The notes under the pieces are model-generated. The model saw only the letters and a program-made list of their open reading frames with translations. It ran no database searches and was not told the origin of the DNA. Of a DNA stretch of 64,000 bases, positions 25,732 through 34,716 are shown piece by piece. Position 1 is the first letter of the stretch. Each line of letters opens with the position of its first letter. The stretch is from CAKZKT01 sp034434235 (GTDB lineage: Bacteria; Chloroflexota; Anaerolineae; CG2-30-64-16), in the NCBI GenBank assembly GCA_034434235.1, contig DAOTZV010000182.1:1-64000 (forward strand), read 5' to 3'. Position numbers and translations under genes: made by a program.

Positions 25732-26076
25732 ATGGACATCGCGAAGCTGTTCAACACCGATTTTCCGGCCTGGCTGGAAGCCAACGCAGAGGCGGCCCGA
25801 CGGGTGGGCGCGAAGTACATCTTCAACATCACCGGCGAAGGGGGCGGCCAGTGGTTCCTCGACCTCTCGCGCACCGGCCCCAAGATCGAGCCGGCGTCCG
25901 GTCAGCGCGCCGACTGCACGATCACGGTGAGCGCGGCCGACTTCGAGAAGCTGTGGGCCAATCCTTACATCGGAGAGTCCATGTATTATGCCGGCAAGAT
26001 CTGGATCTCGGGCGATGAGATGCTCGCCATGAGCCTGCAGAACGTCTTCGCGCGGGTCAAATCGGCGGCCGGTTAA
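25732..26076 (+). CDS. SCP2 sterol-binding-domain protein
   Basis: 114 residues covering a single SCP2 fold, a hydrophobic-cavity domain that binds lipids or acyl chains. Seen: FPAWLEANAEAARRVGAKYIFNI, then QWFLDLSRTG, ADCTITVSAADFEKLWANP and YYAGKIWISGDEMLAMSL, the standard order of strands and C-terminal helix for stand-alone SCP2 proteins. GGGAGGG is 6-7 bases before the ATG. A 95-bp MITE-like repeat lies immediately upstream. A possible lipid-carrier role is from the family only; there is no linked enzyme of lipid metabolism. Confidence 0.9.
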   Translation: MDIAKLFNTDFPAWLEANAEAARRVGAKYIFNITGEGGGQWFLDLSRTGPKIEPASGQRADCTITVSAADFEKLWANPYIGESMYYAGKIWISGDEMLAMSLQNVFARVKSAAG

Positions 26077-26211
26077 GACCCGATGGTGTTGCGCAGCGGC
26101 GTTCGGCGGCCACGCCAGCCCGCCGGAGGGCCGTTAGCTTGATGCCTATGGGCGCAGACCTCCTGCGAGCCAGAAGTGCGCAAGTCCGATCTTTGAACGG
26201 AGTGAAGCTCC

Positions 26212-27864
26212 ATGCCGCTACATCCTCTTGCCGGCCAGCCGGCTCCCCACGAATTGCGGATCAACGTGCCGCGGCTCGTCGCGGCCTATTATACCGACCG
26301 GCCAGACCCCCGGGAGCCGGCGAACCTGGTGGCGTTCGGCACATCGGGGCATCGCGGCACGTCGCTCGAATGCAGCTTCAACGAAGCCCACATCCTCGCC
26401 ATCTCTCAAGCCATCTGCGAGCTGCGCTGGGCGCAGGGGATCAGCGGGCCGCTCTTCATCGGCATGGACACCCATGCCCTCTCCGAGCCGGCCCTCTATA
26501 CCGCGCTCGAAGTGTTCGCCGCCAACGGCGTCGAAGTGATGGTGCAAACCGGCCTGGGCTATACCCCCACGCCGGTGATCTCGCACGCCATCCTGAGCTA
26601 CAACCGGGGCCGCTCGGCGCGGCTGGCCGACGGCGTGGTCATCACCCCGTCGCACAATCCGCCGGCCGACGGCGGCTTCAAGTACAATCCGCCGTCGGCC
26701 GGCCCGGCCGCGCCCGAAACCACCCGCCGCATCCAGGAGCGGGCCAACGAGCTCCTGCGCGCCGATCTGAAGGGCGTGAAGCGCATGCCGGTGGGTCGGG
26801 CGTTGCGGGCCGAGACGACCCACATGTACGACTACATCACGCCCTACGTCCGCGATCTGAGGAACGTGATCCGCCTGGATGCCATCGCAGCCGCCGGCCT
26901 GAAGATCGGCGCGGATCCGCTGGGCGGCTCGGGCGTGGCCTACTGGGGCCCGATCGCCGAGATGTACGGCCTGAACATCGAGGTGGTCAACCCGATGGTG
27001 GACCCCACTTTCTCCTTTATGACCGTGGATTGGGACGGCAAGATCCGCATGGATTGCTCGTCGCCCTACGCGATGGCCGGGCTGATCGGACTGAAGGATC
27101 GCTTCGACATCGCGTTCGGCAACGACACCGACTTCGACCGCCATGGCATCGTCACGCCCGGTGCCGGGTTGATGAACCCGAACCACTACCTGGCGGTGGC
27201 GGTCTGGTATCTCTTCCGCAATCGGCCCGGCTGGCGGCCCGACGCGGCCGTGGGCAAGACGCTCGTCTCCAGCTCGATGATCGACCGCGTGGCCGCGGCC
27301 GTCGGCCGTCCGCTGGCCGAAGTGCCGGTCGGCTTCAAGTGGTTCGTGGATGGCCTGCTGGACGGCTCCTTCGGCTTCGGCGGCGAGGAGAGCGCCGGCG
27401 CGTCCTTCCTGCGACTGGACGGCACGGCCTGGACGACCGACAAGGACGGCTTCATCATGGACCTGCTCGCGGCCGAGATCACGGCCGTGACGGGCAAGGA
27501 TCCGGGCGAACACTATCGGGATCTGGAGGCGCGGTTCGGCGCGGCGGTCTACGAACGCATAGATGCGCCGGCCAATGCGCGGCAGAAGGCGGTGTTGAGC
27601 AACCTCTCGCCGGCCCAGGTGAGCGCCACCGAGCTGGCCGGCGAGCCGATCCTGGCCAAGCTGACGCGCGCGCCCTTCAACGACGCGCCCATCGGCGGCC
27701 TGAAAGTGGTGACCGCCAACGGCTGGTTCGCGGCCCGGCCCTCGGGCACTGAAAGCGTCTACAAGATCTACGCCGAAAGCTTCCGGGGCGTGGACCATCT
27801 GCGCCGCATCCAGGAAGAGGCGCAGGCGATCGTGGCCGCGGCGTTCCGCGAGGCCGGCGTGTGA
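26212..27864 (+). CDS. pgm: Phosphoglucomutase, alpha-D-glucose specific
   Basis: 550 residues. It interconverts glucose 1-phosphate and glucose 6-phosphate. The N-terminal FGTSGHRGTSLECSFNE motif marks the alpha-PGM subfamily; the phosphoserine loop is TPSHNPPADGG with Ser147; the metal loop is FGNDTDFDRHG; the sugar-binding loop is FGGEESAGASF; and the phosphate-binding loop near the C-terminus is ARPSGTESVYKIYAESF. CGGAG lies about 9 bases before the ATG. Its stop codon overlaps the start of a glycyl-radical activating enzyme gene, so it is in the same transcription unit as the glycyl-radical pair; whether that reflects pathway logic is unknown. Confidence 0.96.
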   Translation: MPLHPLAGQPAPHELRINVPRLVAAYYTDRPDPREPANLVAFGTSGHRGTSLECSFNEAHILAISQAICELRWAQGISGPLFIGMDTHALSEPALYTALEVFAANGVEVMVQTGLGYTPTPVISHAILSYNRGRSARLADGVVITPSHNPPADGGFKYNPPSAGPAAPETTRRIQERANELLRADLKGVKRMPVGRALRAETTHMYDYITPYVRDLRNVIRLDAIAAAGLKIGADPLGGSGVAYWGPIAEMYGLNIEVVNPMVDPTFSFMTVDWDGKIRMDCSSPYAMAGLIGLKDRFDIAFGNDTDFDRHGIVTPGAGLMNPNHYLAVAVWYLFRNRPGWRPDAAVGKTLVSSSMIDRVAAAVGRPLAEVPVGFKWFVDGLLDGSFGFGGEESAGASFLRLDGTAWTTDKDGFIMDLLAAEITAVTGKDPGEHYRDLEARFGAAVYERIDAPANARQKAVLSNLSPAQVSATELAGEPILAKLTRAPFNDAPIGGLKVVTANGWFAARPSGTESVYKIYAESFRGVDHLRRIQEEAQAIVAAAFREAGV

Positions 27865-28766
27865 TGGACGGCTGGGTCTTCGACATTCAGCGCTTTTCGA
27901 TCCACGACGGTCCCGGCATCCGCACGACCGTCTTCCTCCAGGGATGTAACCTGCGTTGCTTCTGGTGCCACAATCCGGAATCGCAGGATGCGGGGCCGGT
28001 CATTCAGTTTTTCCCCGATCGCTGCATCGCGTGCGGGTTGTGCGTCTCGACCTGTGCGCAGGCCGCGCAACTGCTCGTGGACGGCCGACGGGTCTACGTG
28101 CGCGATCTGTGTCGCATGTGCGGCGCGTGCGTGGATACCTGCTACGCGGGCGCGCTGATCATCAAGGCGAAGCGCCTGTCGGTGGCCGAAGTGCTGGCGG
28201 AAATCGAAAAGGATCGGCTGTATTACGAGGATTCCGGCGGCGGCGTGACCTTCTCCGGCGGGGAGCCGACGCTGCAAAGCGACTTCCTGGCGGCCCTGTT
28301 GGCCGGCTGCAAGGAGCGCGGGTTGCATACCGCGGTGGACACCGCGTGTCACGTGCCGTGGGAAACGCTGGCCGCCCTGTTGCCGTACACCGATCTGTTC
28401 CTGGTGGACGTGAAGGCGTTCGACGAGGGGACGCATCGAGCGGGCACGGGGACGGGCAATCGGCGCATCCTGGACAACGTGCGCCGGCTCGCGGCCGCCG
28501 GCGCGACGATGTGGGTGCGCATCCCGGTCGTGCCCGGCTTCAATGCGAACGAGGAGGAGCTCGGCCGGATCGCCGACTTCCTGGCCGGCCTGGACCATGT
28601 GCCGCCCGTCGAGCTGTTGCCGTTCCACCACCTGGGCGGCGGCAAGTACGAGAGCCTGGGCCGCGCCTATCCGGCGCGCGATCTCAAGCCGCCTTCGGAC
28701 GAAGCGATGGAGAGCTTTCGGCAACTGTTCGTCGGCCGGGGCATCCCGACGATCAGGGGAACTTGA
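27864..28766 (+). CDS. Glycyl-radical enzyme activating enzyme (radical SAM, PflA-like)
   Basis: 300 residues from the ATG (a GTG one codon earlier is an alternative start). It uses S-adenosylmethionine and a [4Fe-4S] cluster to place the glycyl radical on its partner. The radical SAM motif CNLRCFWC has Cys28, Cys32 and Cys35, after IHDGPGIRTTVFLQG. Two ferredoxin-like clusters are coordinated by CIACGLCVSTC and CRMCGACVDTC, as in the longer activases (for example of glycerol dehydratase or benzylsuccinate synthase) and unlike PflA itself. VTFSGGEPTLQ is the SAM-binding GGE motif. The start overlaps the pgm stop; the glycyl-radical enzyme begins 55 bp downstream. Confidence 0.95.
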   Translation: MDGWVFDIQRFSIHDGPGIRTTVFLQGCNLRCFWCHNPESQDAGPVIQFFPDRCIACGLCVSTCAQAAQLLVDGRRVYVRDLCRMCGACVDTCYAGALIIKAKRLSVAEVLAEIEKDRLYYEDSGGGVTFSGGEPTLQSDFLAALLAGCKERGLHTAVDTACHVPWETLAALLPYTDLFLVDVKAFDEGTHRAGTGTGNRRILDNVRRLAAAGATMWVRIPVVPGFNANEEELGRIADFLAGLDHVPPVELLPFHHLGGGKYESLGRAYPARDLKPPSDEAMESFRQLFVGRGIPTIRGT

Positions 28767-28821
28767 GCTACAAGTATTGCGAAATTTATTTCGTAAGCAG
28801 AACGTGTGGAGGTCCGTGTCC

Positions 28822-30978
28822 ATGCTTCCAGCGCCTCGCATTCCCTATCGCGAGCGGATCGCCGCGCTGACCCGCACCAAGCTGGAGTTCAACGCGGCCA
28901 AGCTGGCCCGCGACGGCTACCACGACGTGGACGACCACGGCAACATCCCCTGGCCCGACCCGATCCCCTTCGAGCGCATCAGCAATCACCCCGACGGCGG
29001 ATCGTACGGCGCGCGCTGCATCGGCCAGAACTTCCGGCGCTGGCTGGAGGTGCATCCGGTGTACATCCACCCCATGAGCGCGCTCGCCGGCGCGTGGATC
29101 ACGACGTTGCCGGGCGTCGGGGGATGGCGGCCGGAGGATCGGCCCACGCATCTGTACCCTTATCACAAGAAATATCATTTCATGGCCACCGGCATCGGCG
29201 CGATGAACCACTTCGGCCCCGACATGCGCATCGGCCTGGAGCTGGGATGGGGCGGCCTGCTGGACAAGATCCGCTACTATCGCGCTCGCAACCGGCCGGC
29301 CGACACCGCGTTCTACGACGCGGAAGAGGACTTCGTGCTCGGCGTGCAGAACTGGATCGGCCGCCACGTGACGTATGCCCGCGCGCGGGCCGCGGCCGAA
29401 CCGGACCCCGAAGTGCGCGCCAACTACGAAGCCATCGCGGAGATGAACGAACACCTGGTGCACGGCCCCCCGCGCACCCTGCGCGAGGCGTGTCAGTTCC
29501 TGGCCTGGTTCCAGGCGGTGGATCGCATGTGGTATCACGGCGGCGCGCTGGGCCAGCTCGACGAGCTGTTGCGGCCGTACTACGAAGCGGATGTCGCGGC
29601 CGGCATCATAGACGACGAGATGGTGCTCTGGTTCATCGCCAGCCTCTTCTTCAACGATACGCACTACTCGCAGATCGGCGGCCCCGCGGCCGATGGGCAC
29701 GATGTCACCAGCCGCATGTCGTACCTGATCCTGGAGGCCGCGCATCTGCTGAAGATCCCGTCGAACCTGGCGATCCGCCTGCACGATGGCCTCGATCCGG
29801 GCCTCTTGCGCCAGGCGCTGATCTATAACCTGGAGGACGGTACCGGGCCGAGCATCTCGTGTGCGAAGGGCCTGGACGAGGGCTATGCGCGCAACGGCGT
29901 GCCGATCCAGCTCGCCCGGCTGCGCGCGAAGGTGGGCTGCAACTGGACCGCGCTGCCGGGCATCGAGTACTGCCATCAGGATGTCACGCGGCAATGCCTC
30001 GTCGCGCCGTTTCTGCTGGCCTTCTACGAGCTGGTGGACGACCCCGCGGCCCCGCGCACCATGGATGAACTGTGGCGGCGCTACGTGGAACATCTGGCGA
30101 TCTCGGTGCGGGTGCTCAAAGAGGGCTTCGACTGGCACATGCAACATCACGCCGACAACCTGATCGAGATCGTGTTGAATCTGTTCTGTCACGGGCCGAT
30201 CGAGCGCGGGCTGGATGCGGCGGCCGGCGGGGTGGACATCTACTTCCTGACCGCCGATGGCCTGGGCCTGGCGACCGTGGCCGACTCGTTCGCGGCCATC
30301 GAGCAGCGGGTGGTGATCGAGAAGCGGCTGACGTGGGAGCAGTTGGCCGAACACCTGCGCAACGATTACGCCGGCGCGGAACACGTGCGGCTGATGCTCA
30401 AGAACATCCCGCGCTTCGGCGCGGGCGGCACCCGCGCCGATGGATGGGCGAAGCGCATCGCCGAGACCTATACCCGGCTCGTGCGCGGCACGCCGACCCC
30501 GCTCGGCTATACGATCATCCCCGGCCTCTTTTCGCACGGCGGCATCGCCCAATACGGCGCGGACCTGGGCGCCACGCCCAACGGCCGCCACGCCGGCGCG
30601 CCCATCTCCCACAGCGCCAACCCCGATCCGGGCTTCCTGCCCGGCGGCGGCGCCGCATTGACCGCCAAGGCCTCGGCCGTGGCGGCTGTGCAACCGGGCT
30701 GGGGCAACTCTGCGCCGCTGCAGCTCGATGTGGACGCGCGGCTCTTGAAGGAGGCCGGCGGCCTGGAGGCGCTCGAGGCGCTGATCCGCACCCACAACCG
30801 TCAGGGCGGCACGCTGATCAACCTGAACATCGTCTCCAAGGAGAAGATCCTGGAGGCGCACAAAGATCCGTCGAAGTACCCCGACCTGATGGTGCGGGTC
30901 ACCGGCTACAGCGCCTATTTCCAGTCGCTGTCGCCGGCCTATCGGCAGCAGATCGTAGATCGGCTGCTGGCGGCGTAA
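28822..30978 (+). CDS. Glycyl-radical enzyme of the pyruvate formate-lyase superfamily, non-canonical type
   Basis: 718 residues. The glycyl-radical loop near the C-terminus is RVTGYSAYFQSLSP with Gly695 as the radical site. The mid-chain Cys loop reads KVGCNWTALPG with Cys373 as the likely thiyl residue. It is not the GCxE of the dehydratase, decarboxylase and C-N/C-S lyase members, nor the double Cys of pyruvate formate-lyase, so the reaction cannot be assigned. The N-terminal part (SNHPDGGSYGARCIGQNFRR, then HPMSALAGAWIT) and GTPTPLGYTIIPGLFSHGG are well defined. GGAGGT is 8 bases before the ATG at 28822; the frame runs upstream through the activase gene as a shadow. Its activase is just upstream. 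The enzyme must work without oxygen. Confidence 0.92.
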   Translation: MLPAPRIPYRERIAALTRTKLEFNAAKLARDGYHDVDDHGNIPWPDPIPFERISNHPDGGSYGARCIGQNFRRWLEVHPVYIHPMSALAGAWITTLPGVGGWRPEDRPTHLYPYHKKYHFMATGIGAMNHFGPDMRIGLELGWGGLLDKIRYYRARNRPADTAFYDAEEDFVLGVQNWIGRHVTYARARAAAEPDPEVRANYEAIAEMNEHLVHGPPRTLREACQFLAWFQAVDRMWYHGGALGQLDELLRPYYEADVAAGIIDDEMVLWFIASLFFNDTHYSQIGGPAADGHDVTSRMSYLILEAAHLLKIPSNLAIRLHDGLDPGLLRQALIYNLEDGTGPSISCAKGLDEGYARNGVPIQLARLRAKVGCNWTALPGIEYCHQDVTRQCLVAPFLLAFYELVDDPAAPRTMDELWRRYVEHLAISVRVLKEGFDWHMQHHADNLIEIVLNLFCHGPIERGLDAAAGGVDIYFLTADGLGLATVADSFAAIEQRVVIEKRLTWEQLAEHLRNDYAGAEHVRLMLKNIPRFGAGGTRADGWAKRIAETYTRLVRGTPTPLGYTIIPGLFSHGGIAQYGADLGATPNGRHAGAPISHSANPDPGFLPGGGAALTAKASAVAAVQPGWGNSAPLQLDVDARLLKEAGGLEALEALIRTHNRQGGTLINLNIVSKEKILEAHKDPSKYPDLMVRVTGYSAYFQSLSPAYRQQIVDRLLAA

Positions 30979-31008
30979 AGGGGGCATTCGACCGCGGCCG
31001 ATCCATCT

Positions 31009-31037
31009 TTGACCAGCTTGCCGTTTTCGTGTATGAT
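31009..31037 (+). promoter_or_regulatory. Sigma-70-type promoter of the second importer
   Basis: TTGACC (31009-31014), exactly 17 bp, TATGAT (31032-31037). The transcript would start near 31044 with a leader of about 100 nt before the ATG at 31148. Confidence 0.7.
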
Positions 31038-31147
31038 TGAAACCGATTCCCATCGTTGCCAGCAATGCCGCTGATATCCCCATCGCCGTGTGGTGTTTTG
31101 CCAAACCCGTTTCCGGTCTATTCCAAAAAAAGGAGGAGTTCCGAGCC

Positions 31148-32815
31148 ATGGCCAACAGTCCAACCCGTCTCAGCCGTCGTTCGTTTTTGCGGCTGGCCGG
31201 CCTGAGCGCCGGCGCAGCCGCGCTGGCCGCCTGCGCGCCGGCTGCCACGCCGGCCCCGGCCGCGCCGCCGGCTGCCACTCAGGCGCCCGCGGCCACCCAG
31301 GCGCCCGCGGCCACCAAGCCGGCCGCGCCCACCGCGGCCCCGCCGCCCGCGCAGCCCAAGCAGATCGTCGTCGCTCAATACGCCGACGTCGTGAGCCTTG
31401 ACCCCCAGGACACCAACGACAATGCCTCGTATGGCCCCGAGAAGCTGATGTTCGAGGGCCTGGTCGGCTTCAACGAGAAGATGGAGATGGTGCCTCAGCT
31501 CGCCGAACGCTGGGAAGCCTCGGCCGACGCCACCACCTTCACCTTCTACCTGCGCAAGGGCGTCAAGTTCCACGACGGCACGCCCTTCAACGCGGAGGCC
31601 GTCAAGTACAACTTCGACCGCGTCACCAATCCCGACAACAAGCTCAAGCGCTATGGCCTGTACAAGATCATCGCCAAGACCGAAGTCGTGAACGAGTACA
31701 CCGTCAAGTTCACGACCTCCGAGCCGTTCGGCGCGATGATCGCGACCTTCGCGCATCCCGCGGGCGGCATCGTGAGCCCGGCCGCGGCCAAGCAGGGCGC
31801 GGAAGCGCCGGCCTTCGGCAAGAAGCCGGTCGGCACCGGGCCGTACAAGTTCGTCGAGTGGGTGCCGGGCGATCATCTGACGGTCGAGAAGTTCGCCGAC
31901 TACTGGAACCCGGACCAGGGCGCGAAGGTGGATCGCTTCATCATCAAGCCGGTGCCCGAGGCCGGCACCCGCATCAACATGCTGCTCGCCGGCGACGCCC
32001 AGTTCATCAACACCGTGCCCTATGCCCAGGTCAAGCAACTGAAGGGCAACCCGAACGTGGCCATCGCCGAGAACGAGGCGATCTACACCTTCTGGGTGGC
32101 GATGAACACGCAGAAGGAACCGTTCAAGGACAAGCGGGTGCGCCAGGCGCTCAACTATGCCATTGACAAGCAGGCGATCATTGACTCGGTGCTCGCCGGC
32201 TACGGCAAGCCGGTGGATTCGCCGCTGGCGCCGCGCGTCTGGGGCTACAAGTCGGTCAAGACCTATCCGTATGACCTGAAGAAGGCCAAGGAGCTGCTCG
32301 CCCAGGCCGGCGTCAGCGGCTTCAAGACCACCCTGTGGGCGGCCGAGAGCACCGAGGCCAAGCAGGTGGCCGTGGCGCTCCAGGCCCAGCTCAAGGAGGT
32401 GGGCTTCGACGTCGAGGTGGTGACGATGGAGGCCGCTACGCTGAGCGCCGAGCGCTTCAAGAAGTTCGAAGAGAACAAGAGCATGATGAACTACGCCGGC
32501 TGGTCCCCCTCGACCGGCGATGCCGACTGGGGCCTGCGACCGTTGCTCGCCAAGGAGTCGTGGCCGCCGGCCTCCTTCAACCTGGCGTTCTGGGACAATC
32601 CGGAGTTCGACGCGCAGATCAAGGCCGGGTTGCAGACCGCCGATCCCGAGAAGCGCAAGGCCGCCTACGCCAAGGCGCAAGAGATCGTGATGGAAGAAGC
32701 GCCCTGGATCTTCTTGTGGGTCAACCAGGTGCTGGGCGGCATCAGCACCAAGTGCGAAGGCATGGTGATCCAGCCGGACGGCATCGCCTATCTGCGCACC
32801 GGCCGGTACAAGTAA
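31148..32815 (+). CDS. ABC transporter substrate-binding lipoprotein (SBP family 5), Tat-type signal
   Basis: 555 residues. The N-terminus has a twin-arginine motif SRRSFLRLAG and a lipobox LAAC with Cys29, so it is probably exported folded and then lipidated. An Ala/Pro/Thr-rich linker extends to about residue 75. The family-5 domain shows MFEGLVGFNEKMEMVPQLAE, FYLRKGVKFHDGTPFNAEAV, KKPVGTGPYKFVEWVPGDHL and RVRQALNYAIDKQAIIDSVL, and ends PWIFLWVNQ. AAAAGGAGGAG precedes the ATG. A good promoter is present. The permeases follow after a hairpin repeat; there are no ATPases in this cluster. Likely ligands are peptides or similar small molecules; glutathione or nickel cannot be excluded. Confidence 0.94.
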   Translation: MANSPTRLSRRSFLRLAGLSAGAAALAACAPAATPAPAAPPAATQAPAATQAPAATKPAAPTAAPPPAQPKQIVVAQYADVVSLDPQDTNDNASYGPEKLMFEGLVGFNEKMEMVPQLAERWEASADATTFTFYLRKGVKFHDGTPFNAEAVKYNFDRVTNPDNKLKRYGLYKIIAKTEVVNEYTVKFTTSEPFGAMIATFAHPAGGIVSPAAAKQGAEAPAFGKKPVGTGPYKFVEWVPGDHLTVEKFADYWNPDQGAKVDRFIIKPVPEAGTRINMLLAGDAQFINTVPYAQVKQLKGNPNVAIAENEAIYTFWVAMNTQKEPFKDKRVRQALNYAIDKQAIIDSVLAGYGKPVDSPLAPRVWGYKSVKTYPYDLKKAKELLAQAGVSGFKTTLWAAESTEAKQVAVALQAQLKEVGFDVEVVTMEAATLSAERFKKFEENKSMMNYAGWSPSTGDADWGLRPLLAKESWPPASFNLAFWDNPEFDAQIKAGLQTADPEKRKAAYAKAQEIVMEEAPWIFLWVNQVLGGISTKCEGMVIQPDGIAYLRTGRYK

Positions 32816-32825
32816 GCTTTGACTA

Positions 32826-32857
32826 CGTGCCAGGCGCCAGAGAGGGCGCCTGGCACG
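32826..32857. repeat. ACGTGCC-type hairpin repeat
   Basis: CGTGCCAGGCGCC and GGCGCCTGGCACG form a perfect 13-bp stem around AGAGAG. Position between a binding-protein gene and its permease gene is the same as that of the copy at 7383-7416, fitting a role in keeping more binding-protein mRNA than permease mRNA. Confidence 0.8.
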
Positions 32858-32891
32858 CACCGGTGAATTTGCTTAGCGAGGCAATCTCAGG

Positions 32892-33818
32892 GTGTTCGGC
32901 TACTTTGTTCGGCGCGTTGTAGCTCTTATCCCGACCCTGTTCGGGGTCTCGGTGGCGGTCTTCCTGCTGTTGCACCTGGTGCCCGGCGACCCCGCGCGCA
33001 TGGTGGCCGGCCTGGACGCCACCGAGGCCGACCTCGTCCTGATTCGCCAGGATCTCGGCCTGGACAAATCGTTGCCCGAGCAGTACCTGACCTGGTTGAA
33101 CAACCTGCTCCACGGCAACATGGGCAAGTCCACCCGCTCGCGCAACCCCGTCACCTACGAGATCGGCCTGCGCATGCCGGCCACCTGGCAGTTGACGGCC
33201 GTGAGCATCACCATCGCGGTGGTGATCGGCATGGTCACCGGCATCGTCGCGGCCACCCGGCGCAACTCGGTGTGGGATTACGGCAGCATGGTGGCCGCGC
33301 TGCTGGGGATCTGCACCCCTTCCTTTTGGCTCGGCCTGATGCTCATGCTGATCTTCGCCGTCCAGCTCCACTGGTTCCCCACCAGCGGCCGGGGCGACTG
33401 GCGGCATCTGGTGTTGCCGGGCTTCACCCTTGGCGCGGGCGCGGCCGCCATCATCGCACGGGTCACGCGTTCCAGTCTGCTCGAGGTGCTGAACCAGGAT
33501 TACATCCGCACGGCCACGGCCAAAGGCCTGCGGCCGGCCACGGTCATCTATCGCCACGCGCTGAAGAACGCGCTCATTCCGGTCGTCACGGTGGTGGGCC
33601 TGGAGTTCGGCTATCTGCTCGCCGGCGCGGTCATCACCGAGACCGTGTTCGCCTATCCGGGGATCGGCCGGCTGCTGGTGGACTCCATCGGCTTTCGCGA
33701 TTTCCCGGTCGTCCAGGGCATCCTGCTGATCCTGGCCACGCAGTTCGTCCTGATCAACCTGGTCGTGGATCTGATCTACGCCTGGCTCGATCCGAGGATC
33801 CACTATGGCAACGCCTAG
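32892..33818 (+). CDS. Peptide-type ABC transporter permease (OppB/DppB-like), second importer
   Basis: 308 residues, the compact DppB length. The start is a GTG; MFGYFVRRVVALIPTLFGVS is the canonical first helix, then LLHLVPGDPARMVAGLDATE. The EAA loop LNQDYIRTATAKGLRPATVI is intact, and the C-terminus VDLIYAWLDPRIHYGNA is typical. The ribosome-binding site is weak (GAGG about 12 nt away), perhaps consistent with low permease output. It overlaps the next permease gene by 14 nt. Confidence 0.94.
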   Translation: MFGYFVRRVVALIPTLFGVSVAVFLLLHLVPGDPARMVAGLDATEADLVLIRQDLGLDKSLPEQYLTWLNNLLHGNMGKSTRSRNPVTYEIGLRMPATWQLTAVSITIAVVIGMVTGIVAATRRNSVWDYGSMVAALLGICTPSFWLGLMLMLIFAVQLHWFPTSGRGDWRHLVLPGFTLGAGAAAIIARVTRSSLLEVLNQDYIRTATAKGLRPATVIYRHALKNALIPVVTVVGLEFGYLLAGAVITETVFAYPGIGRLLVDSIGFRDFPVVQGILLILATQFVLINLVVDLIYAWLDPRIHYGNA

Positions 33819-34701
33819 CACTACCGCCGGTACCGCAGTCCTGATGGCGTCCGGCCGGCCGCGCAGCCTGTGGCGCGATGCCTGGACGCGCCTGAAAAAG
33901 AACAAGGCCGCCATGTTCGGCGGCTTCGTGGTCATCCTGCTGCTCTTCGCCGGCATCACCGCGCCGTGGATCGCGCCATATGACCCGATCAAGCAGAACC
34001 TGCGCGATAACCTGATGCCGCCTTCGGCGACGCACTGGCTGGGGACCGACGTGCACGGCCGGGACATCTTCAGCCGCATCCTGTACGGCGCGGCCATCTC
34101 GCTGCGCATCGGCTTCCTCGGCGCGCTGCTGGGCGGGGCCATCGGCGTCGTGCTGGGGCTGATCTCCGGCTATTACGGCGGCCTGGCCGACATGCTGATC
34201 ATGCGCCTGGTGGACATCCAGCTGGCGTTCCCCGGCCTCCTGCTGGCGATCGCCATCATCGCCGTCATCGGGCCGGGCCTGGAGAACGTCATCATCGCGG
34301 TCGGCATCTTTTCCGTGCCGACCTTCACGCGGGTGGTGCGCGGATCGGTGCTCTCGGTCAAACAACAGGATTTCGTCATGGCCGCGCGCACGGTCGGCGC
34401 GACCGGCCCGCGCATCATGCGGGTCCATCTCTTTCCCAACATCCTGGCGCCCGTGCTCGTGCTGCTCACCATGCGTGTGGCCACGGCCATCCTGACGGCC
34501 GCCAGTTTGAGCTTCCTGGGCCTGGGCGCGCAGCCGCCCATCCCCGAATGGGGCGCCATGCTCAGCGACGGCCGCGACTACCTGGTGTTGGCCCCGCACG
34601 TGGCCACTTTCCCGGGCCTGGCGATCTTGCTCGCCGTCCTCGGCTTCAACCTGCTGGGCGACGGCCTGCGCGATGCGCTCGACCCGCGCCTGCGCATCTA
34701 A
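33805..34701 (+). CDS. Peptide-type ABC transporter permease (OppC/DppC-like), second importer
   Basis: 298 residues. A cytoplasmic N-terminus (SLWRDAWTRLKKNKAAMFGG) leads into the first helix, then the WLGTDVHGRDIFSRILYGA motif. The EAA loop is DFVMAARTVGATGPRIMRVH, and the chain ends GDGLRDALDPRLRI. It pairs with the overlapping OppB-like gene. The next gene, 15 bp on, is a PLP enzyme instead of the expected ATPases, so this transporter must borrow ATPases encoded elsewhere, for instance the extra OppD/OppF pair at 283-2294. Confidence 0.94.
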   Translation: MATPSTTAGTAVLMASGRPRSLWRDAWTRLKKNKAAMFGGFVVILLLFAGITAPWIAPYDPIKQNLRDNLMPPSATHWLGTDVHGRDIFSRILYGAAISLRIGFLGALLGGAIGVVLGLISGYYGGLADMLIMRLVDIQLAFPGLLLAIAIIAVIGPGLENVIIAVGIFSVPTFTRVVRGSVLSVKQQDFVMAARTVGATGPRIMRVHLFPNILAPVLVLLTMRVATAILTAASLSFLGLGAQPPIPEWGAMLSDGRDYLVLAPHVATFPGLAILLAVLGFNLLGDGLRDALDPRLRI

Positions 34702-34716
34702 CGAAGAAAATCCAAG

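Noticed and set aside
26139..27752. Long plus-strand frame overlapping pgm
   Set aside because: A shifted frame of the phosphoglucomutase gene with Arg/Gly-rich nonsense sequence.
28786..31278. Open frame of 830 codons on the minus strand opposite the glycyl-radical enzyme
   Set aside because: A high-GC shadow of the real gene; its translation is low-complexity Arg/Ala/Gly/His-rich with no family motif.
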